A stretch of 59,373 nucleotides of DNA from Singulisphaera sp. GP187 (GCA_945907755.1 CAMDTN010000012.1:1-59373), one strand, 5' to 3'; shown: positions 25,742 through 35,134, counted from the stretch's first letter. The notes: generated by a model not told the origin, from the sequence alone. Made by a program: numbers and translations.

Positions 25742-28071
25742 TCGTCTGCCTCCGCATTCAACACCAAGGTCCATTCTTGAAGCGCGTCATGAGCGCGCCC
25801 TGACATTTCGCAAACCCGAGCACGATAGTAATGCACCAACGGTTGGTTGGCGCTTGCAGGCGCCGCACGCAGCGCCTGCAGCATCATTTCCAATTGTGCT
25901 GGGGTTGCGGCCATGCCAGCGTGCAACGGAGCCAGTGCCACCTCCAGGTGTGCTTCAGCATGCTGCGGAGCAAGCCCCAAGACACGCCGCCACAGCGCCA
26001 GCGTGCGCACGCCTCCGGGTCCGTACATCCCTGGCGCCACCGCCAAGAGGCGCGCATGCCCTGCCAGCCGTGCGCATACTGCGAGCAAGTCTGGCAGCAA
26101 GGCTGCATTCTCTTCAGCTTTGTTGATCAACCCGATGACTTCCGCTGGACTGCCTCCGAAATCCAACAGCAGCCGAGCCAAGGCAATGCGCGCCAGCGGC
26201 ATGAATTCTCGTGCCGCAACGGCTTGGCGGTACTGCGCCAGAGCCGCATGCAACTCCATGATCTGGCTTGCTCCGTCCCGTCGTGCGCGCGTTTCGAACA
26301 ACTGCCCCAACGCGAAGCGCAGCTCTGGAGATTCCGGCTGAATCAAAATGGCCCGGCGCAACAAGTCGTAAGCGGACGGGATTTCGTCACGCCCAAGCAA
26401 CAGCACCGCTTTCAGCAGTAGTGCGTTCACAAAATCTGGATTGAGTTGCAGCACGCGCTCGAAGGCGGATAGCGCTTGATCGCTCTGTCCCAAGTTCCAC
26501 AATGCCAACGCGCGTTCCGCGTGCAACTGGTAGTCCCCGGGGCGCCGCGTGGTGGCTCGGTCCAAAGCATCCAGCGCTTCAAGGCCTTTTGCTCGCAGCG
26601 CGGTGGGGTCAGTCAACTGCAGCGACAAACGCGCAGTGCGACCTTGCTGCAACGAACGACTGGCTTCCACGCGTGCGTGCCATGCCAGCGCTATCAGCAG
26701 AAACACCGCAAGCGCTGCGCACGCAAGCAACCAAGGACGGCGACACTCCATGTCGAAGCGGCGTTGCCGCGGCGGCGCAGACACCAGCGCACCCATGCAT
26801 AGCCACGCAAGTGCAGAAGGCACTGGATTCTGAAAAACATAGGCTGCGACAGATGCGCCAATCAGCGCCACCACCAGTGACAACGGCGCCGCGCACTCCA
26901 TGCCGCGACGACACCCTGCTAACAATGCACTGCAGAACAACGCCACCATCAAGGCCAACCCGACGATGCCGGTCTCGCTCAGCAGTTGCAGCGATTCCAT
27001 GTGCGCGGCCTCAGGCTGCCGCTGCAAGTTGTAGGCCTGTGGATCTAATGTGGCCATGGCGCGCGCATAGGCGGGGTACGCAACGCTCCAGTTGCCGGCG
27101 CCAACGCCAAGCCATGGTGCATCGAGACTCATGGCCACTGTGTTTTGCCACAACACCAAACGCTCATGCTCTGTGCCCGTGTTCGGAGTCAGAAGTTCCA
27201 GCGCGCGGTCGCTCGGATGCACATCGGCTCCAGCGCCACGCCCCGGCACCCGCACCCACGGGTCCAAGGCTGCCAGTAACACCACCAATCCCGCAGCACC
27301 GCAAGCCAACCGAACTCCGGCGATGCGCTTGGCGTCGGAGTTCAAGCTGCGCAGCCAGAGGCTGCCCCAGACAACCCCACCCAAAACAGTACCGATCCAC
27401 GCCGCACGAGAGCCGCCGACGACCATGAAGAACGCGCACAGTGTCGCGGAACACCACGCGAAGGACTTCAGCAACCGCCCACTGAGCCTGATCCCGAGCA
27501 ATCCAAGAGCGCCCCAGAACCCGCACAAAGCGACCTCAGAAGCCATGTTCACATGACCGAAAGTGGCCGCGGGACGATCCACTTGGGGCAGGGCGGCAAA
27601 ACGCTCAAGGCTCGTGCCGACAAGCGCTGCATCCCAGTGCAGCCATTGAGCCAGGCCTAGCGCGGCCACAGCGCCTCCAGCCACAGAAAGCCCCAACAAG
27701 AATGGTCGGAGAACCGTAGAGCTACTGAGCGCCAGTGACCCAAGCACAAGCCACACACAATTTTGCAGCGCCTGGAAGACAGCATGGATTCCTGCAGCCG
27801 GGCTGGCTGCCCACAGCAACGACAACCCCGCAAAGGCGCAAAAAATGCAACTGAGGGTCAACTCTCGAGGCCAATGGAGCGACCATCCGCCAATCGCCGC
27901 TCGAAGCAATGCAAGCGCAAGCACCCCGCTTGGTACCAGTCCCAACCAGAGTTCTTTGGAGACTGTGAATGGATGGGCAAGAGTCAGGTCGAAGCTGGCT
28001 ACTGCTGCGATCAGCGCCATGCCAAGCACGACAGCGCAGTTTCTTGCAGTGGTTGGCGATAGGCCGATCAT
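25660..28071 (-). CDS. O-antigen ligase-like membrane protein with TPR tail
   Basis: An 803-residue protein with about ten to twelve membrane helices over residues 10-480. The Wzy_C/O-antigen-ligase region has VGGSRAAWIGTVLGG, and the large periplasmic loop contains the conserved His region (QRQPEAAHMESLQLLSETG). Residues 500-800 form TPR-like helices (LDALDRATTRRPGDYQLHAERALALWNLGQ). Such proteins transfer polysaccharide or glycan chains from a lipid carrier to lipid A core or protein. ATG 28071 has no Shine-Dalgarno but a short leader from the TATAGA box at 28116-28121. It heads a three-gene operon. Confidence 0.82.
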   Translation of the reverse strand: MIGLSPTTARNCAVVLGMALIAAVASFDLTLAHPFTVSKELWLGLVPSGVLALALLRAAIGGWSLHWPRELTLSCIFCAFAGLSLLWAASPAAGIHAVFQALQNCVWLVLGSLALSSSTVLRPFLLGLSVAGGAVAALGLAQWLHWDAALVGTSLERFAALPQVDRPAATFGHVNMASEVALCGFWGALGLLGIRLSGRLLKSFAWCSATLCAFFMVVGGSRAAWIGTVLGGVVWGSLWLRSLNSDAKRIAGVRLACGAAGLVVLLAALDPWVRVPGRGAGADVHPSDRALELLTPNTGTEHERLVLWQNTVAMSLDAPWLGVGAGNWSVAYPAYARAMATLDPQAYNLQRQPEAAHMESLQLLSETGIVGLALMVALFCSALLAGCRRGMECAAPLSLVVALIGASVAAYVFQNPVPSALAWLCMGALVSAPPRQRRFDMECRRPWLLACAALAVFLLIALAWHARVEASRSLQQGRTARLSLQLTDPTALRAKGLEALDALDRATTRRPGDYQLHAERALALWNLGQSDQALSAFERVLQLNPDFVNALLLKAVLLLGRDEIPSAYDLLRRAILIQPESPELRFALGQLFETRARRDGASQIMELHAALAQYRQAVAAREFMPLARIALARLLLDFGGSPAEVIGLINKAEENAALLPDLLAVCARLAGHARLLAVAPGMYGPGGVRTLALWRRVLGLAPQHAEAHLEVALAPLHAGMAATPAQLEMMLQALRAAPASANQPLVHYYRARVCEMSGRAHDALQEWTLVLNAEADEWQSHPRRLGLQAEALAATQRLSALLR

Positions 28072-28115
28072 TAGGGTGGTTTGCGCGCACCGCCGTGCAG
28101 TGCGCGCGCCCGTGT

Positions 28116-28141
28116 TCTATAGCACTCTGTTGCGCTATAGG
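28116..28141. promoter_or_regulatory. Divergent -10 pair in a CTATAGC/GCTATAG inverted repeat
   Basis: CTATAGC (28117-28123) and GCTATAG (28134-28140) are a 7-bp inverted repeat with a 10-nt spacer. On the minus strand TATAGA faces the O-antigen-ligase gene; on the plus strand TATAGG faces the kelch gene. A further GATAAT lies at 28151-28156 on the plus strand. The arrangement could be overlapping divergent promoters or an operator. Confidence 0.5.
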
Positions 28142-28214
28142 GCAGCCTACGATAATGCCGAAAGAGGCGTTGATCCGTCTCTATGAAAGCTCGTTCACTG
28201 CCATTGACCTCATC

Positions 28215-28294
28215 ACAGAGCGCTCATAAGCTCTGTGGGCCCACGGAGTCGCCGCGGGTGCAAGGGAATTGGGTCAGAGCTGCTAGGTCTGACC
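28215..28294 (+). promoter_or_regulatory. Structured leader with two hairpins before the kelch gene
   Basis: Hairpin 1: ACAGAGC (28215-28221) / GCTCTGT (28230-28236), 8-nt loop. Hairpin 2: GGTCAGA (28272-28278) / TCTGACC (28288-28294), 9-nt loop. Both lie in the about 150-nt leader between the promoter and the ATG. No known riboswitch consensus was recognised. A 24-codon ORF (28155-28229) also lies here without a ribosome site. Confidence 0.45.
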
Positions 28295-28318
28295 GGGAAC
28301 ATCACCATGGGGAATGAC

Positions 28319-30403
28319 ATGACACTCCTTATCCGGAGCGCTCGTTGTGTTTTAGGGTTGACGATTGTGCTTGCAGCATTCACTGGCTGCTTTGACCATG
28401 GAGAAGAGACTCCGCCGTCGGCTGCGTTCGCGGCAACGGTGGCAGGGCCCGATCAACAATTCGCAGGTTCCCACGGCGTGCTGGTGTTCACTTGGAATGT
28501 GTCCGGTGCACCCGGCGCAGTAGTGGACATGTTCCCTACTTACACCGTGGGCATTGTCGATGTGCCTATCGGATTGCCGTGTACTCCAGCACCGTTAGGT
28601 TTTAGCCCGCCCATACCGGCAACGAGTCCTTGGCAGGGTCTCATCATCCCCGCTGGCGGCACACTCAGCGGAAGTTACAGTTGGTTTGCGGGTGCAGACC
28701 TCGGATTCATCGGTGCCCTGTGCACCTTCTACATGACTCCTGTGAGTGGCACCCAGCAAGGCGGTGCTGGTGGATCGGGGCAATTCAACTACACGTCGGG
28801 CCTTCCGTCGCAAGGCGCTGCGGGTCCCATCGCACCTCCAGTTCCCGCAGTTGGTGTGGGCACCGGTCGCGCAGGGCACACCGCCAACGCGCTTCCTAAC
28901 AATGGCGTTTCGCGCCAGTTGCTGCTGGCTGGCGGCACTGGTTCTGGTGGTGCCGCTCATGACACATTGGATCGCTTGGTGTTCAATCCGCAAACTTACA
29001 CCATCGCGCTTGGTAGCAGCGCCGTCGGCGGCCCGCGCGCCATGCACGCATCCAGTTTCTTCCTTGACGCAATCACCGGAGCACCACGCGTGTTGGTTTG
29101 CGGCGGTGCTACCGGCGAAAACTCGCTCGACCCAACCACCGCTGGCTACACACTCGCTGCGCGCGCGACTGGGTTTTCCACCATTGCCGGCGGCAGCATC
29201 TACAACCCGAGCCCAGAGAGCGTGACTGCTGCAGGCAACAGCATGACTCAAGGGCGCTTCGCTCACACGGCTACTTGGGTGCCTTCGAACGAAGTCGTCA
29301 TCATCGGCGGTGCCAGCATCAGCGGCGCAGTCGTGAGTGCCACTTCCAGCATTGAAATTTTCGCACCCGGCACCAGCACCTTCAGCACCGCGCCGATTCT
29401 CAGCGTTATCCGTGCAGAACACAGCGCGACACTGCTTGCTAACGGCAAGATCCTCGTGGTTGGTGGCTACGACCCCACTGCTCCAGGAGTTTCGCTGACA
29501 ACAGCAGAATTGTTCGACCCTGCCGCAGGGAGTTTGACATCACTCAACAGTGGCAACGCGCTTGGCGTTGTTGTTGCTACCAGTCGCTACGGGCACAGCG
29601 CGACTCGTTTGGCTAATGGTTGGGTTCTGATTGCTGGTGGGCGTTCTTCGCCTGCTCCGAGCAATTTGCTGACCAGCGCATTCTTGTACAAGCCAGAGTT
29701 AGGCGCCAACGGTGAGTTCGTGGCAACGACAAACCTGCCCAGCCCGCGCGGCCTGCACACAGCGACATACTTGGACAATTCCAGCGTCATGCTGAGCGGC
29801 GGTTTGTGGCAAGACATCGCGCTGGCTGAGAGCTTCACAACCGACACGACCTTGTTCCTGTTGCCCACCATCTTCTCGCCCAACGCCCCAACAACTTTCA
29901 CCGCCACCGCAACGAGTTCACAGCTCAGCATTGCCCGCGGTATGCACAGCGCAACGGCACTACCAGGCGGCAACGTGTTGGTTGTCGGCGGACGCAATTC
30001 CACCACGGCCGGCGCCCCCTACCTCGCGGGCAGCACAGAAGTCTTCGCCTTCAGTAACCAAGTGCCCGTGGTTTCAGCGCCCATGAGCTCGGCCAACGCC
30101 ACGGCCGGACTGGTGAACATCAACTTCGTTGTCAGCGATGTGGACGGCGACGGCGGCTTCGTCATCGTGCGCTTCCGCCCCGCGGCTTCCAGCGTTTGGA
30201 GCACCGCCAAGATCACAGCGCAAACCCCGGGAAGCCCCACATTGGGCACTACTCCAACCATGGAAGTGGCACCCGGTTCGGTCAGCATGACTTGGGATTA
30301 TGCCGCCAATGGCATTGCAAGCGGCACTTCAGTGGTGGTCGAAGTGATGCCCTTCGGCGCCACCCTCGGTACGCCGGTCAGCGTGACCTTCACCGTCAAC
30401 TGA
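28319..30403 (+). CDS. Kelch-repeat lipoprotein or secreted protein
   Basis: A 694-residue protein. N-terminal signal with a possible lipobox (AAFTGC, about residues 16-21), a beta domain (about 30-180), then five or more kelch-type repeats (about 200-590) with the recurring core HSATLLANGKILVVGG, HSATRLANGWVLIAGG and HSATALPGGNVLVVGG, and a C-terminal Ig-like domain (about 600-694; SDVDGDGGFVIVRFRP). Kelch repeats make a beta-propeller used for carbohydrate or protein binding. The start is ATG 28319 after GGGGAA; ATG 28307 is an alternative. It stands alone, with a structured leader and a strong terminator. Confidence 0.82.
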   Translation: MTLLIRSARCVLGLTIVLAAFTGCFDHGEETPPSAAFAATVAGPDQQFAGSHGVLVFTWNVSGAPGAVVDMFPTYTVGIVDVPIGLPCTPAPLGFSPPIPATSPWQGLIIPAGGTLSGSYSWFAGADLGFIGALCTFYMTPVSGTQQGGAGGSGQFNYTSGLPSQGAAGPIAPPVPAVGVGTGRAGHTANALPNNGVSRQLLLAGGTGSGGAAHDTLDRLVFNPQTYTIALGSSAVGGPRAMHASSFFLDAITGAPRVLVCGGATGENSLDPTTAGYTLAARATGFSTIAGGSIYNPSPESVTAAGNSMTQGRFAHTATWVPSNEVVIIGGASISGAVVSATSSIEIFAPGTSTFSTAPILSVIRAEHSATLLANGKILVVGGYDPTAPGVSLTTAELFDPAAGSLTSLNSGNALGVVVATSRYGHSATRLANGWVLIAGGRSSPAPSNLLTSAFLYKPELGANGEFVATTNLPSPRGLHTATYLDNSSVMLSGGLWQDIALAESFTTDTTLFLLPTIFSPNAPTTFTATATSSQLSIARGMHSATALPGGNVLVVGGRNSTTAGAPYLAGSTEVFAFSNQVPVVSAPMSSANATAGLVNINFVVSDVDGDGGFVIVRFRPAASSVWSTAKITAQTPGSPTLGTTPTMEVAPGSVSMTWDYAANGIASGTSVVVEVMPFGATLGTPVSVTFTVN

Positions 30404-30461
30404 TCACCATGTGATTCCAACCGCCCAGCGGACTGCCGTGGGCAATGGCATCGCACAGCAG

Positions 30462-30495
30462 ACAACCGAGCGCGAACCGCTCGGTTGTTGTCGTT
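30462..30495 (+). terminator. Rho-independent terminator of the kelch gene
   Basis: ACAACCGAGCG pairs perfectly with CGCTCGGTTGT (loop CGAAC), followed by TGTCGTTTT. It lies 59 nt after the kelch stop. Confidence 0.8.
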
Positions 30496-30528
30496 TTATC
30501 CCACCCTCGCCGCGTGCAGATCTGCGGC

Positions 30529-30534
30529 TACTAT
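30529..30534 (+). promoter_or_regulatory. Candidate -10 element for glyQS
   Basis: TACTAT in CTGCGGCTACTATCG (30522-30536), identical over 15 bases to the polA upstream sequence. The leader would be about 75 nt and includes GC-rich inverted repeats but no T-box motifs. Confidence 0.5.
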
Positions 30535-30618
30535 CGGCTGCCGCAGTGATGCCGTGGCAGCGACGCAAATCCATGCGCTGGCTGCCGCACGAAGCCTGCA
30601 GGCAGCGGAGAAATCACA

Positions 30619-31944
30619 GTGGCCACTGATCGCATGGAACAGCTCGTGTCGCTCTGCAAACGCAGAGGGTTCATCTTTCCCTCCAGCGAGATTTATGGCG
30701 GCCTGAAGTCGTGCTGGGATTACGGGCCCTTGGGAGTTGAACTGAAGCGCAATGTCAAGGACGCGTGGTGGCGCGCCATGGTGCGCAATCGGCCCGATGT
30801 GGTTGGCATCGATTGTTCGATCCTGATGCACCCAAAGGTTTGGGAAACCTCAGGACACATCGCTGGCTTCAATGACCCCATGGTGGACTGCAAAAAATGC
30901 AAGGCACGTTTCCGCGCGGACACCATCGAGAATCAGCGCTGCCCTGAAAAGCCTTCGAAGCGCCCGGGCGAATGCGAAGGCGAACTCACTGCGCCGCGAC
31001 AATTCAACCTGATGTTTAAGACGTTTATGGGCCCGCTCGAAGACCCCAACTCGATCGTGTACCTGCGCCCCGAAACGGCCCAGGGCATCTTCGTGAACTT
31101 CAAGAATGTGTGCGATACCTCGCGCATGAGGCCGCCCTTCGGCATCGCACAACAAGGCAAGAGTTTCCGCAACGAAATCGTGACGGAGAACTTCATCTTT
31201 CGCAGCCGCGAATTCGAGCAGATGGAAATGGAGTTCTTCTGCCCACCAGCGGAAGCACCGCAGTGGTACGAATACTGGCGCAAGTTCCGCATGGACTGGT
31301 TCGGCAGCTTGGGACTGCGTGCAGAGAACCTGCGCCTGCGCGATCACGCTGCGGATGAACTGGCCCACTACAGCGCCGCTTGCGCCGATGTTGAATACAA
31401 CTTTCCCTTCGGTTGGAAAGAGCTGGAAGGCATCGCCAACCGCACGGATTTCGACCTGAAGCGCCACTCCGAAGCCACGGGTAAGGACCTCGCGTGGTTC
31501 GACGATGTCACGCGCGAACGCTACCTGCCCTTCGTCATTGAGCCTGCGCTGGGCGTAGATCGCGCCTGCCTTGCTTTCCTATGCGATGCCGCGCAAGAAG
31601 ATGAAATCGATGGCGAAGTGCGCACCGTGTTGCGCTTCCATCCGGCCATCGCTCCAGTGAAGGCCGGCATCTTCCCACTGGTGAAGAAAGAAGGCTTGCC
31701 TGAAATTGGGCACGCCATCGAAGCCGAATTGCGCCGGGAATTCAACGTGTTCTACGACGAGAAGGGCGCCATCGGGCGCCGCTACCGTCGCCAAGATGAA
31801 TGCGGCACGCCCTTCTGCATCACCGTGGATTTCCAATCCAAGGATGATCAGACGGTCACAGTGCGACACCGCGACGATTGCCACCAAGAGCGCATGCCCA
31901 TCGCGGCGCTTCGCGAGTACCTGCGCGAGAAGACATCCGTCTGA
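30619..31944 (+). CDS. glyQS: Glycyl-tRNA synthetase, single-chain alpha2 type
   Basis: A 441-residue class II enzyme charging tRNA-Gly. Motifs: KRRGFIFPSSEIYGGLKSCWDYGPLG at the N-terminus, a CKKC pair near residue 94 with partner cysteines about residues 109-118, motif 2 region FGIAQQGKSFRNE, the FRSREFEQMEMEFF segment, and motif 3-like ALGVDRACLAFL. The C-terminal anticodon-binding domain (about 330-441) ends in RHRDDCHQERMPI. Start GTG at 30619 with GGAG 8 nt upstream; the internal ATG at 30634 lacks a ribosome site. The alpha2 form is the one found in eukaryotes, archaea and some bacteria including planctomycetes, unlike the alpha2beta2 GlyQ/GlyS enzyme. Confidence 0.95.
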   Translation: MATDRMEQLVSLCKRRGFIFPSSEIYGGLKSCWDYGPLGVELKRNVKDAWWRAMVRNRPDVVGIDCSILMHPKVWETSGHIAGFNDPMVDCKKCKARFRADTIENQRCPEKPSKRPGECEGELTAPRQFNLMFKTFMGPLEDPNSIVYLRPETAQGIFVNFKNVCDTSRMRPPFGIAQQGKSFRNEIVTENFIFRSREFEQMEMEFFCPPAEAPQWYEYWRKFRMDWFGSLGLRAENLRLRDHAADELAHYSAACADVEYNFPFGWKELEGIANRTDFDLKRHSEATGKDLAWFDDVTRERYLPFVIEPALGVDRACLAFLCDAAQEDEIDGEVRTVLRFHPAIAPVKAGIFPLVKKEGLPEIGHAIEAELRREFNVFYDEKGAIGRRYRRQDECGTPFCITVDFQSKDDQTVTVRHRDDCHQERMPIAALREYLREKTSV

Positions 31945-31966
31945 GCGCTGCCAGGCCGGTGCGACC

Positions 31967-32728
31967 CTATATAGTGCCCGAGGCTCGCTTGGCCACGCCG
32001 CGGCGCGCCATTTCCACGTGCGCGCTAAAGAGCGTGTGATGCTCGGCATGTTCACGCCAGAGCAATTCTGGATGCCACTGCACTCCCAACATGAAACTGT
32101 GGGTGGTGCTTTCGATGCCTTCGATGACCCCATCAGGGGCCAGTGCCACCGGTCGGAACCCTGGCGCCACATCCTTCACCGCTTGGTGGTGGTACGAATT
32201 CACAGCGGGCGTGGCCTCACCCATCACCGTGTGCAGCAAAGAACCTTCCAGCAACTGCACGCGATGCCACGGGCTTTCATCCACGGTCTTTTGAAAGTGC
32301 CGCAGCGCCTTGGTGCCGAGCGACACATGAATGTCTTGGTGCAGGCTGCCACCAGCCGCCACGTTCAATAACTGCTCGCCGCGACAAATGGCCAGCACCG
32401 GCATGTCCTCTGCCAGCGCGCGCTTCGCGAGCACTAATTCCACGCGATCACGCCGCGGGTCCACTGCTTCCAATTCGGGGCGTGGGTCTTCGCCGTAGTG
32501 CTGCGGTGAGACATCCTGTCCCCCTGGCAGCAGTAAACCATCCAGAATGCGCCAGTACGAATTCAGCACACTGGGCTCTTCGCTCAGCGGCAAAATGATG
32601 GGAGTGCCCCCTGCTGCTTCCACGGCCTCGCAATACGCGATGGCCACGCCGAAACGGTCGTAGGACTTTCCGTCCTGGTTGAATGCACACACACGACTTG
32701 TCAGACCAATAACGGGCCTTCGTTGCAT
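31967..32728 (-). CDS. Class I glutamine amidotransferase-like hydrolase (peptidase C26, PuuD-like)
   Basis: A 253-residue protein with the nucleophile elbow AICRGEQLLNV (Cys115) and catalytic partners in GVQWHPE (His219, Glu221). Start ATG 32728 with AGGAG 7 nt upstream; the frame extends to 32842 without support. Family members hydrolyse gamma-glutamyl amide bonds (for example gamma-glutamyl-GABA) or act as free amidotransferases. It follows the radical SAM gene after 8 nt and so is cotranscribed with it. It could remove a gamma-glutamyl group from a product of this cluster. It is convergent with glyQS. Confidence 0.85.
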   Translation of the reverse strand: MQRRPVIGLTSRVCAFNQDGKSYDRFGVAIAYCEAVEAAGGTPIILPLSEEPSVLNSYWRILDGLLLPGGQDVSPQHYGEDPRPELEAVDPRRDRVELVLAKRALAEDMPVLAICRGEQLLNVAAGGSLHQDIHVSLGTKALRHFQKTVDESPWHRVQLLEGSLLHTVMGEATPAVNSYHHQAVKDVAPGFRPVALAPDGVIEGIESTTHSFMLGVQWHPELLWREHAEHHTLFSAHVEMARRGVAKRASGTI

Positions 32729-32736
32729 GCTGGCTC

Positions 32737-33840
32737 CTAACCGCGTCCTGCGCCTGGGGCATCCGGCTTCTTCAAGAAGCCCGGCGTGCGGAAAGCGAGG
32801 CTGGCAACTTTGCCCAGACCACGCCCTTCGCAAGTAATACACGATTTGTATTCAATGCGCCGCTTCACCGTGTCACTGCGCATCTTGCGGTACGGCTTCC
32901 CATTCCAAACGGAATCGAAACCGTCTTCGAACATGTTCCCAAGGCTGACTTTCTCGTCCATCTGCAACGCGCAGCAAGGTGTGACCTTGCCATCCACCGC
33001 CACATACACCTGTACCCATGGGTAGATGCAATCTGGCGAGCGCTTCTCTGGATTGAACTGTGGGGTGTAGCGCACTTCATAGAACGGCAACAATGCAATG
33101 ACTTCTTCGAGGTTTGTAGCCACCTTGCGCGCTTGACCATGGCGATGCGCCGCGGCCAAGGCCTCGCGGTATTGCTCGCGTGTCATTCCACCAAGCAATT
33201 CTTGCTCGCGCTCTTCGATGCCCACGAGGTTGAGTGGCCTGAAGTTCACGCGGCACACCCCGAGGTCCGAAGCAAGATCTATGACTTGCTGCATCTCGTG
33301 CAAGTTATCGCGCCCCAGCACATATTCGAAACCCACATCGGGTTCGCACACGCCGCGCTCTTTCTTCAGCGCTTGCAGGCGACGAATGCCTTCGATGATC
33401 ACACCGTGATAGTCGGCCTTGCGCATGGCCACATAGGTGCTGGCCGTGGCCGCGTCGATGCTAACGCGCAATGCGGTCAGCCCAGACTCGATAGCCGTCT
33501 CGGCGATGCGCGGGCCAATGGTCCAATTGCTGGTGATGATGGTGCGTGCCCCACCAGCCTTGGCGTGTGCCACCATCTTCCAAATGTCGGGCGCCAGTGT
33601 CGGCTCGCCATCGCCCGCGAAAGTGACGCGCAACGGCCGCACTTGGGCGAACACGCTTTGGAACTGTTCCAGAGTCAGGCTCTTGGGCCGGAACACATTC
33701 TTCTCGCGCACACAGAATGAACACTTCAGGTTGCACACCGTGGTGGGTTCGATCTGCAAGTGCAGCGGACGATTCCAAGTCTTGACTGGGCGCGCCAAAA
33801 CGGCAAGGCCAGACTGAAGTAGTTTTAGTGTTGCTGCCAT
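32737..33840 (-). CDS. Radical SAM protein with SPASM-type C-terminus
   Basis: A 367-residue protein. The 4Fe-4S cluster motif CNLKCSFC (Cys36, 40, 43) lies at the N-terminus, followed by the TIM-barrel elements FAGDGEPTLAPDIW and LRVSIDAATASTY. The C-terminal cysteine-rich part (YPWVQVYVAVDGKVTPCC..., then CITCEGRG) resembles SPASM auxiliary cluster domains. Start ATG 33840; a minus-strand TAGAAT box at 33854-33859 leaves a leader of only a few bases. Members modify peptides or sugars, or act on lipids; the substrate here is unknown. It lies between the GT4 gene and the amidotransferase-like gene and probably shares a pathway with one of them. Confidence 0.85.
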   Translation of the reverse strand: MAATLKLLQSGLAVLARPVKTWNRPLHLQIEPTTVCNLKCSFCVREKNVFRPKSLTLEQFQSVFAQVRPLRVTFAGDGEPTLAPDIWKMVAHAKAGGARTIITSNWTIGPRIAETAIESGLTALRVSIDAATASTYVAMRKADYHGVIIEGIRRLQALKKERGVCEPDVGFEYVLGRDNLHEMQQVIDLASDLGVCRVNFRPLNLVGIEEREQELLGGMTREQYREALAAAHRHGQARKVATNLEEVIALLPFYEVRYTPQFNPEKRSPDCIYPWVQVYVAVDGKVTPCCALQMDEKVSLGNMFEDGFDSVWNGKPYRKMRSDTVKRRIEYKSCITCEGRGLGKVASLAFRTPGFLKKPDAPGAGRG

Positions 33841-33853
33841 GTGGGGTGCGAAG

Positions 33854-33859
33854 ATTCTA
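33854..33859 (-). promoter_or_regulatory. Candidate -10 element for the radical SAM gene
   Basis: Minus strand CTGTTGCGCGGTAGAATC; TAGAAT ends 14 nt before the ATG. The upstream string CACTGTTGCGC resembles that before the kelch gene (CACTCTGTTGCGC). It overlaps the 3' end of the GT4 gene. Confidence 0.45.
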
Positions 33860-35122
33860 CCGCGCAACAGTGCTGCGGGCTTGGGTAGTCAATGCGGCTG
33901 GACATAAACCCTCGTAAACGGGCAAGATGCGTGCGATGGCCGCTCGCCAAGAACAGTGGTCTTGGGCCGCCCGGCGCATGGATTCCTGCTCCTGGCGCAG
34001 GACTGTTGGATCTGTGCCCAACCAAAGCTTGATGGCAGTGGCGAGGGATTCAACGGAGCCCGCCTTGCACAAACGCTCACAGCCCACACGCGCCAAAATC
34101 TCTTTGACACCACCAACATCGCTGCCCAACAAACTCTTGCCAGCGGCTGCGGCTTCAAGTGGTTTCAGCGGTGTCACCAACTCGGTCAGTCTCACCGAGA
34201 GGCGCGGGTAGACCAGCAGATCGAGCAATGAATACCAGGCATCCACTTCCGCATGCGGCACGCGCCCCGGCAGCAGCACATGTCCGCTGAGCATGCGCCT
34301 GTCCACTGCGTTGCGCACGGCTTGCTCGTCTTCGCCACCACCGAGCAAGACCAGCCGTGTGTCAGGAAACACACGGAGCACTGAAGCAAAGGCTTCCACC
34401 AGTAATGGCAGGCCTTCGTAGCGGAAGAAAGAACCAACGAAACCGATCACACGCTGGTCGCCTAATCCATGGCGCGCGGCCAAGGCGGCGTCGCGTGGCA
34501 ACGGCCGAAAACGGTCGGCATCGACGCCATTGGGAATCACATGCACTTTGTCTGGCGCCAACCCGCGACCCACGAGATCGTCGCGCAGACCGCTACAAAT
34601 AGTCGTCACCGCACCGGCGCCGCGGCAGATGGATGTCTCCGCAGCGCGCACCCGCGAATAGACAAACCCTCCCTCAGAGATCTTGCGCTTGTCGACAGCG
34701 TCATCCTCCCAGAAGGCGCGAATCTCATAGACATAGGGGATGTTGAGTGTTCGCGCCGCGCGCCGCGCAGCCCAACCGTTGAAGATGGGCGAATGTGCGT
34801 GCAGTAAGTGAGGACGAAACTCGCGGGCGACTTCCAAGATGCGTCTGGTCAGTGCCGCAGTCATTGGGCGCTCGCGCAGCAGTGGCACTTTCAATTCCCA
34901 CTTGGAAAGCACCCCCTGTGGTTGCGCCGTGCGATGAAACTCAACGCCCTGCAACGTTTCGCTGCGCTGGCCACAGTGAGGATGCCGCGCCGAAGAAACC
35001 ACTCGTGCGTCGATCCCCAGAGCGCGCTGCTGCGTCACCACGGCGTGGCTGCGCACGGCATACCCTGAGAGCTCGGGGATCGTGTGGTCCTGAATATGCA
35101 AAACCCTGAGTGACATTCCCAT
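33857..35122 (-). CDS. GT4-family glycosyltransferase
   Basis: A 421-residue GT-B enzyme. The N-terminal half has HIQDHTIPELSGYAVRS and a middle HAHSPIFNGWAARRA; the donor-binding half has VHVIPNGVDADRFRPL, VIGFVGSFFRYEGLPLLVEAF, the GRVPHAEVDAWYS loop and the E..PLK.LEAAAAGK segment, typical of UDP- or GDP-sugar dependent GT4 enzymes. Start ATG 35122, or 35116 two codons later. A TATGCT box (35135-35140 on the minus strand) precedes it. It would add a sugar to a cell-surface glycan or lipid carrier in the cytoplasm. It is divergent from the lipoprotein gene at 35233. Confidence 0.88.
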   Translation of the reverse strand: MGMSLRVLHIQDHTIPELSGYAVRSHAVVTQQRALGIDARVVSSARHPHCGQRSETLQGVEFHRTAQPQGVLSKWELKVPLLRERPMTAALTRRILEVAREFRPHLLHAHSPIFNGWAARRAARTLNIPYVYEIRAFWEDDAVDKRKISEGGFVYSRVRAAETSICRGAGAVTTICSGLRDDLVGRGLAPDKVHVIPNGVDADRFRPLPRDAALAARHGLGDQRVIGFVGSFFRYEGLPLLVEAFASVLRVFPDTRLVLLGGGEDEQAVRNAVDRRMLSGHVLLPGRVPHAEVDAWYSLLDLLVYPRLSVRLTELVTPLKPLEAAAAGKSLLGSDVGGVKEILARVGCERLCKAGSVESLATAIKLWLGTDPTVLRQEQESMRRAAQDHCSWRAAIARILPVYEGLCPAALTTQARSTVAR

Positions 35123-35134
35123 CAGGCTATCGAC

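Noticed and set aside
28155-28229. 24-codon ORF in the kelch leader
   Set aside because: No ribosome site and no recognisable sequence; kept only as a remark in the leader feature.
30535-30618. Glycine T-box or riboswitch before glyQS
   Set aside because: The leader after the -10 box is only about 75 nt and lacks the T-box sequence; the GC-rich inverted repeats are short.
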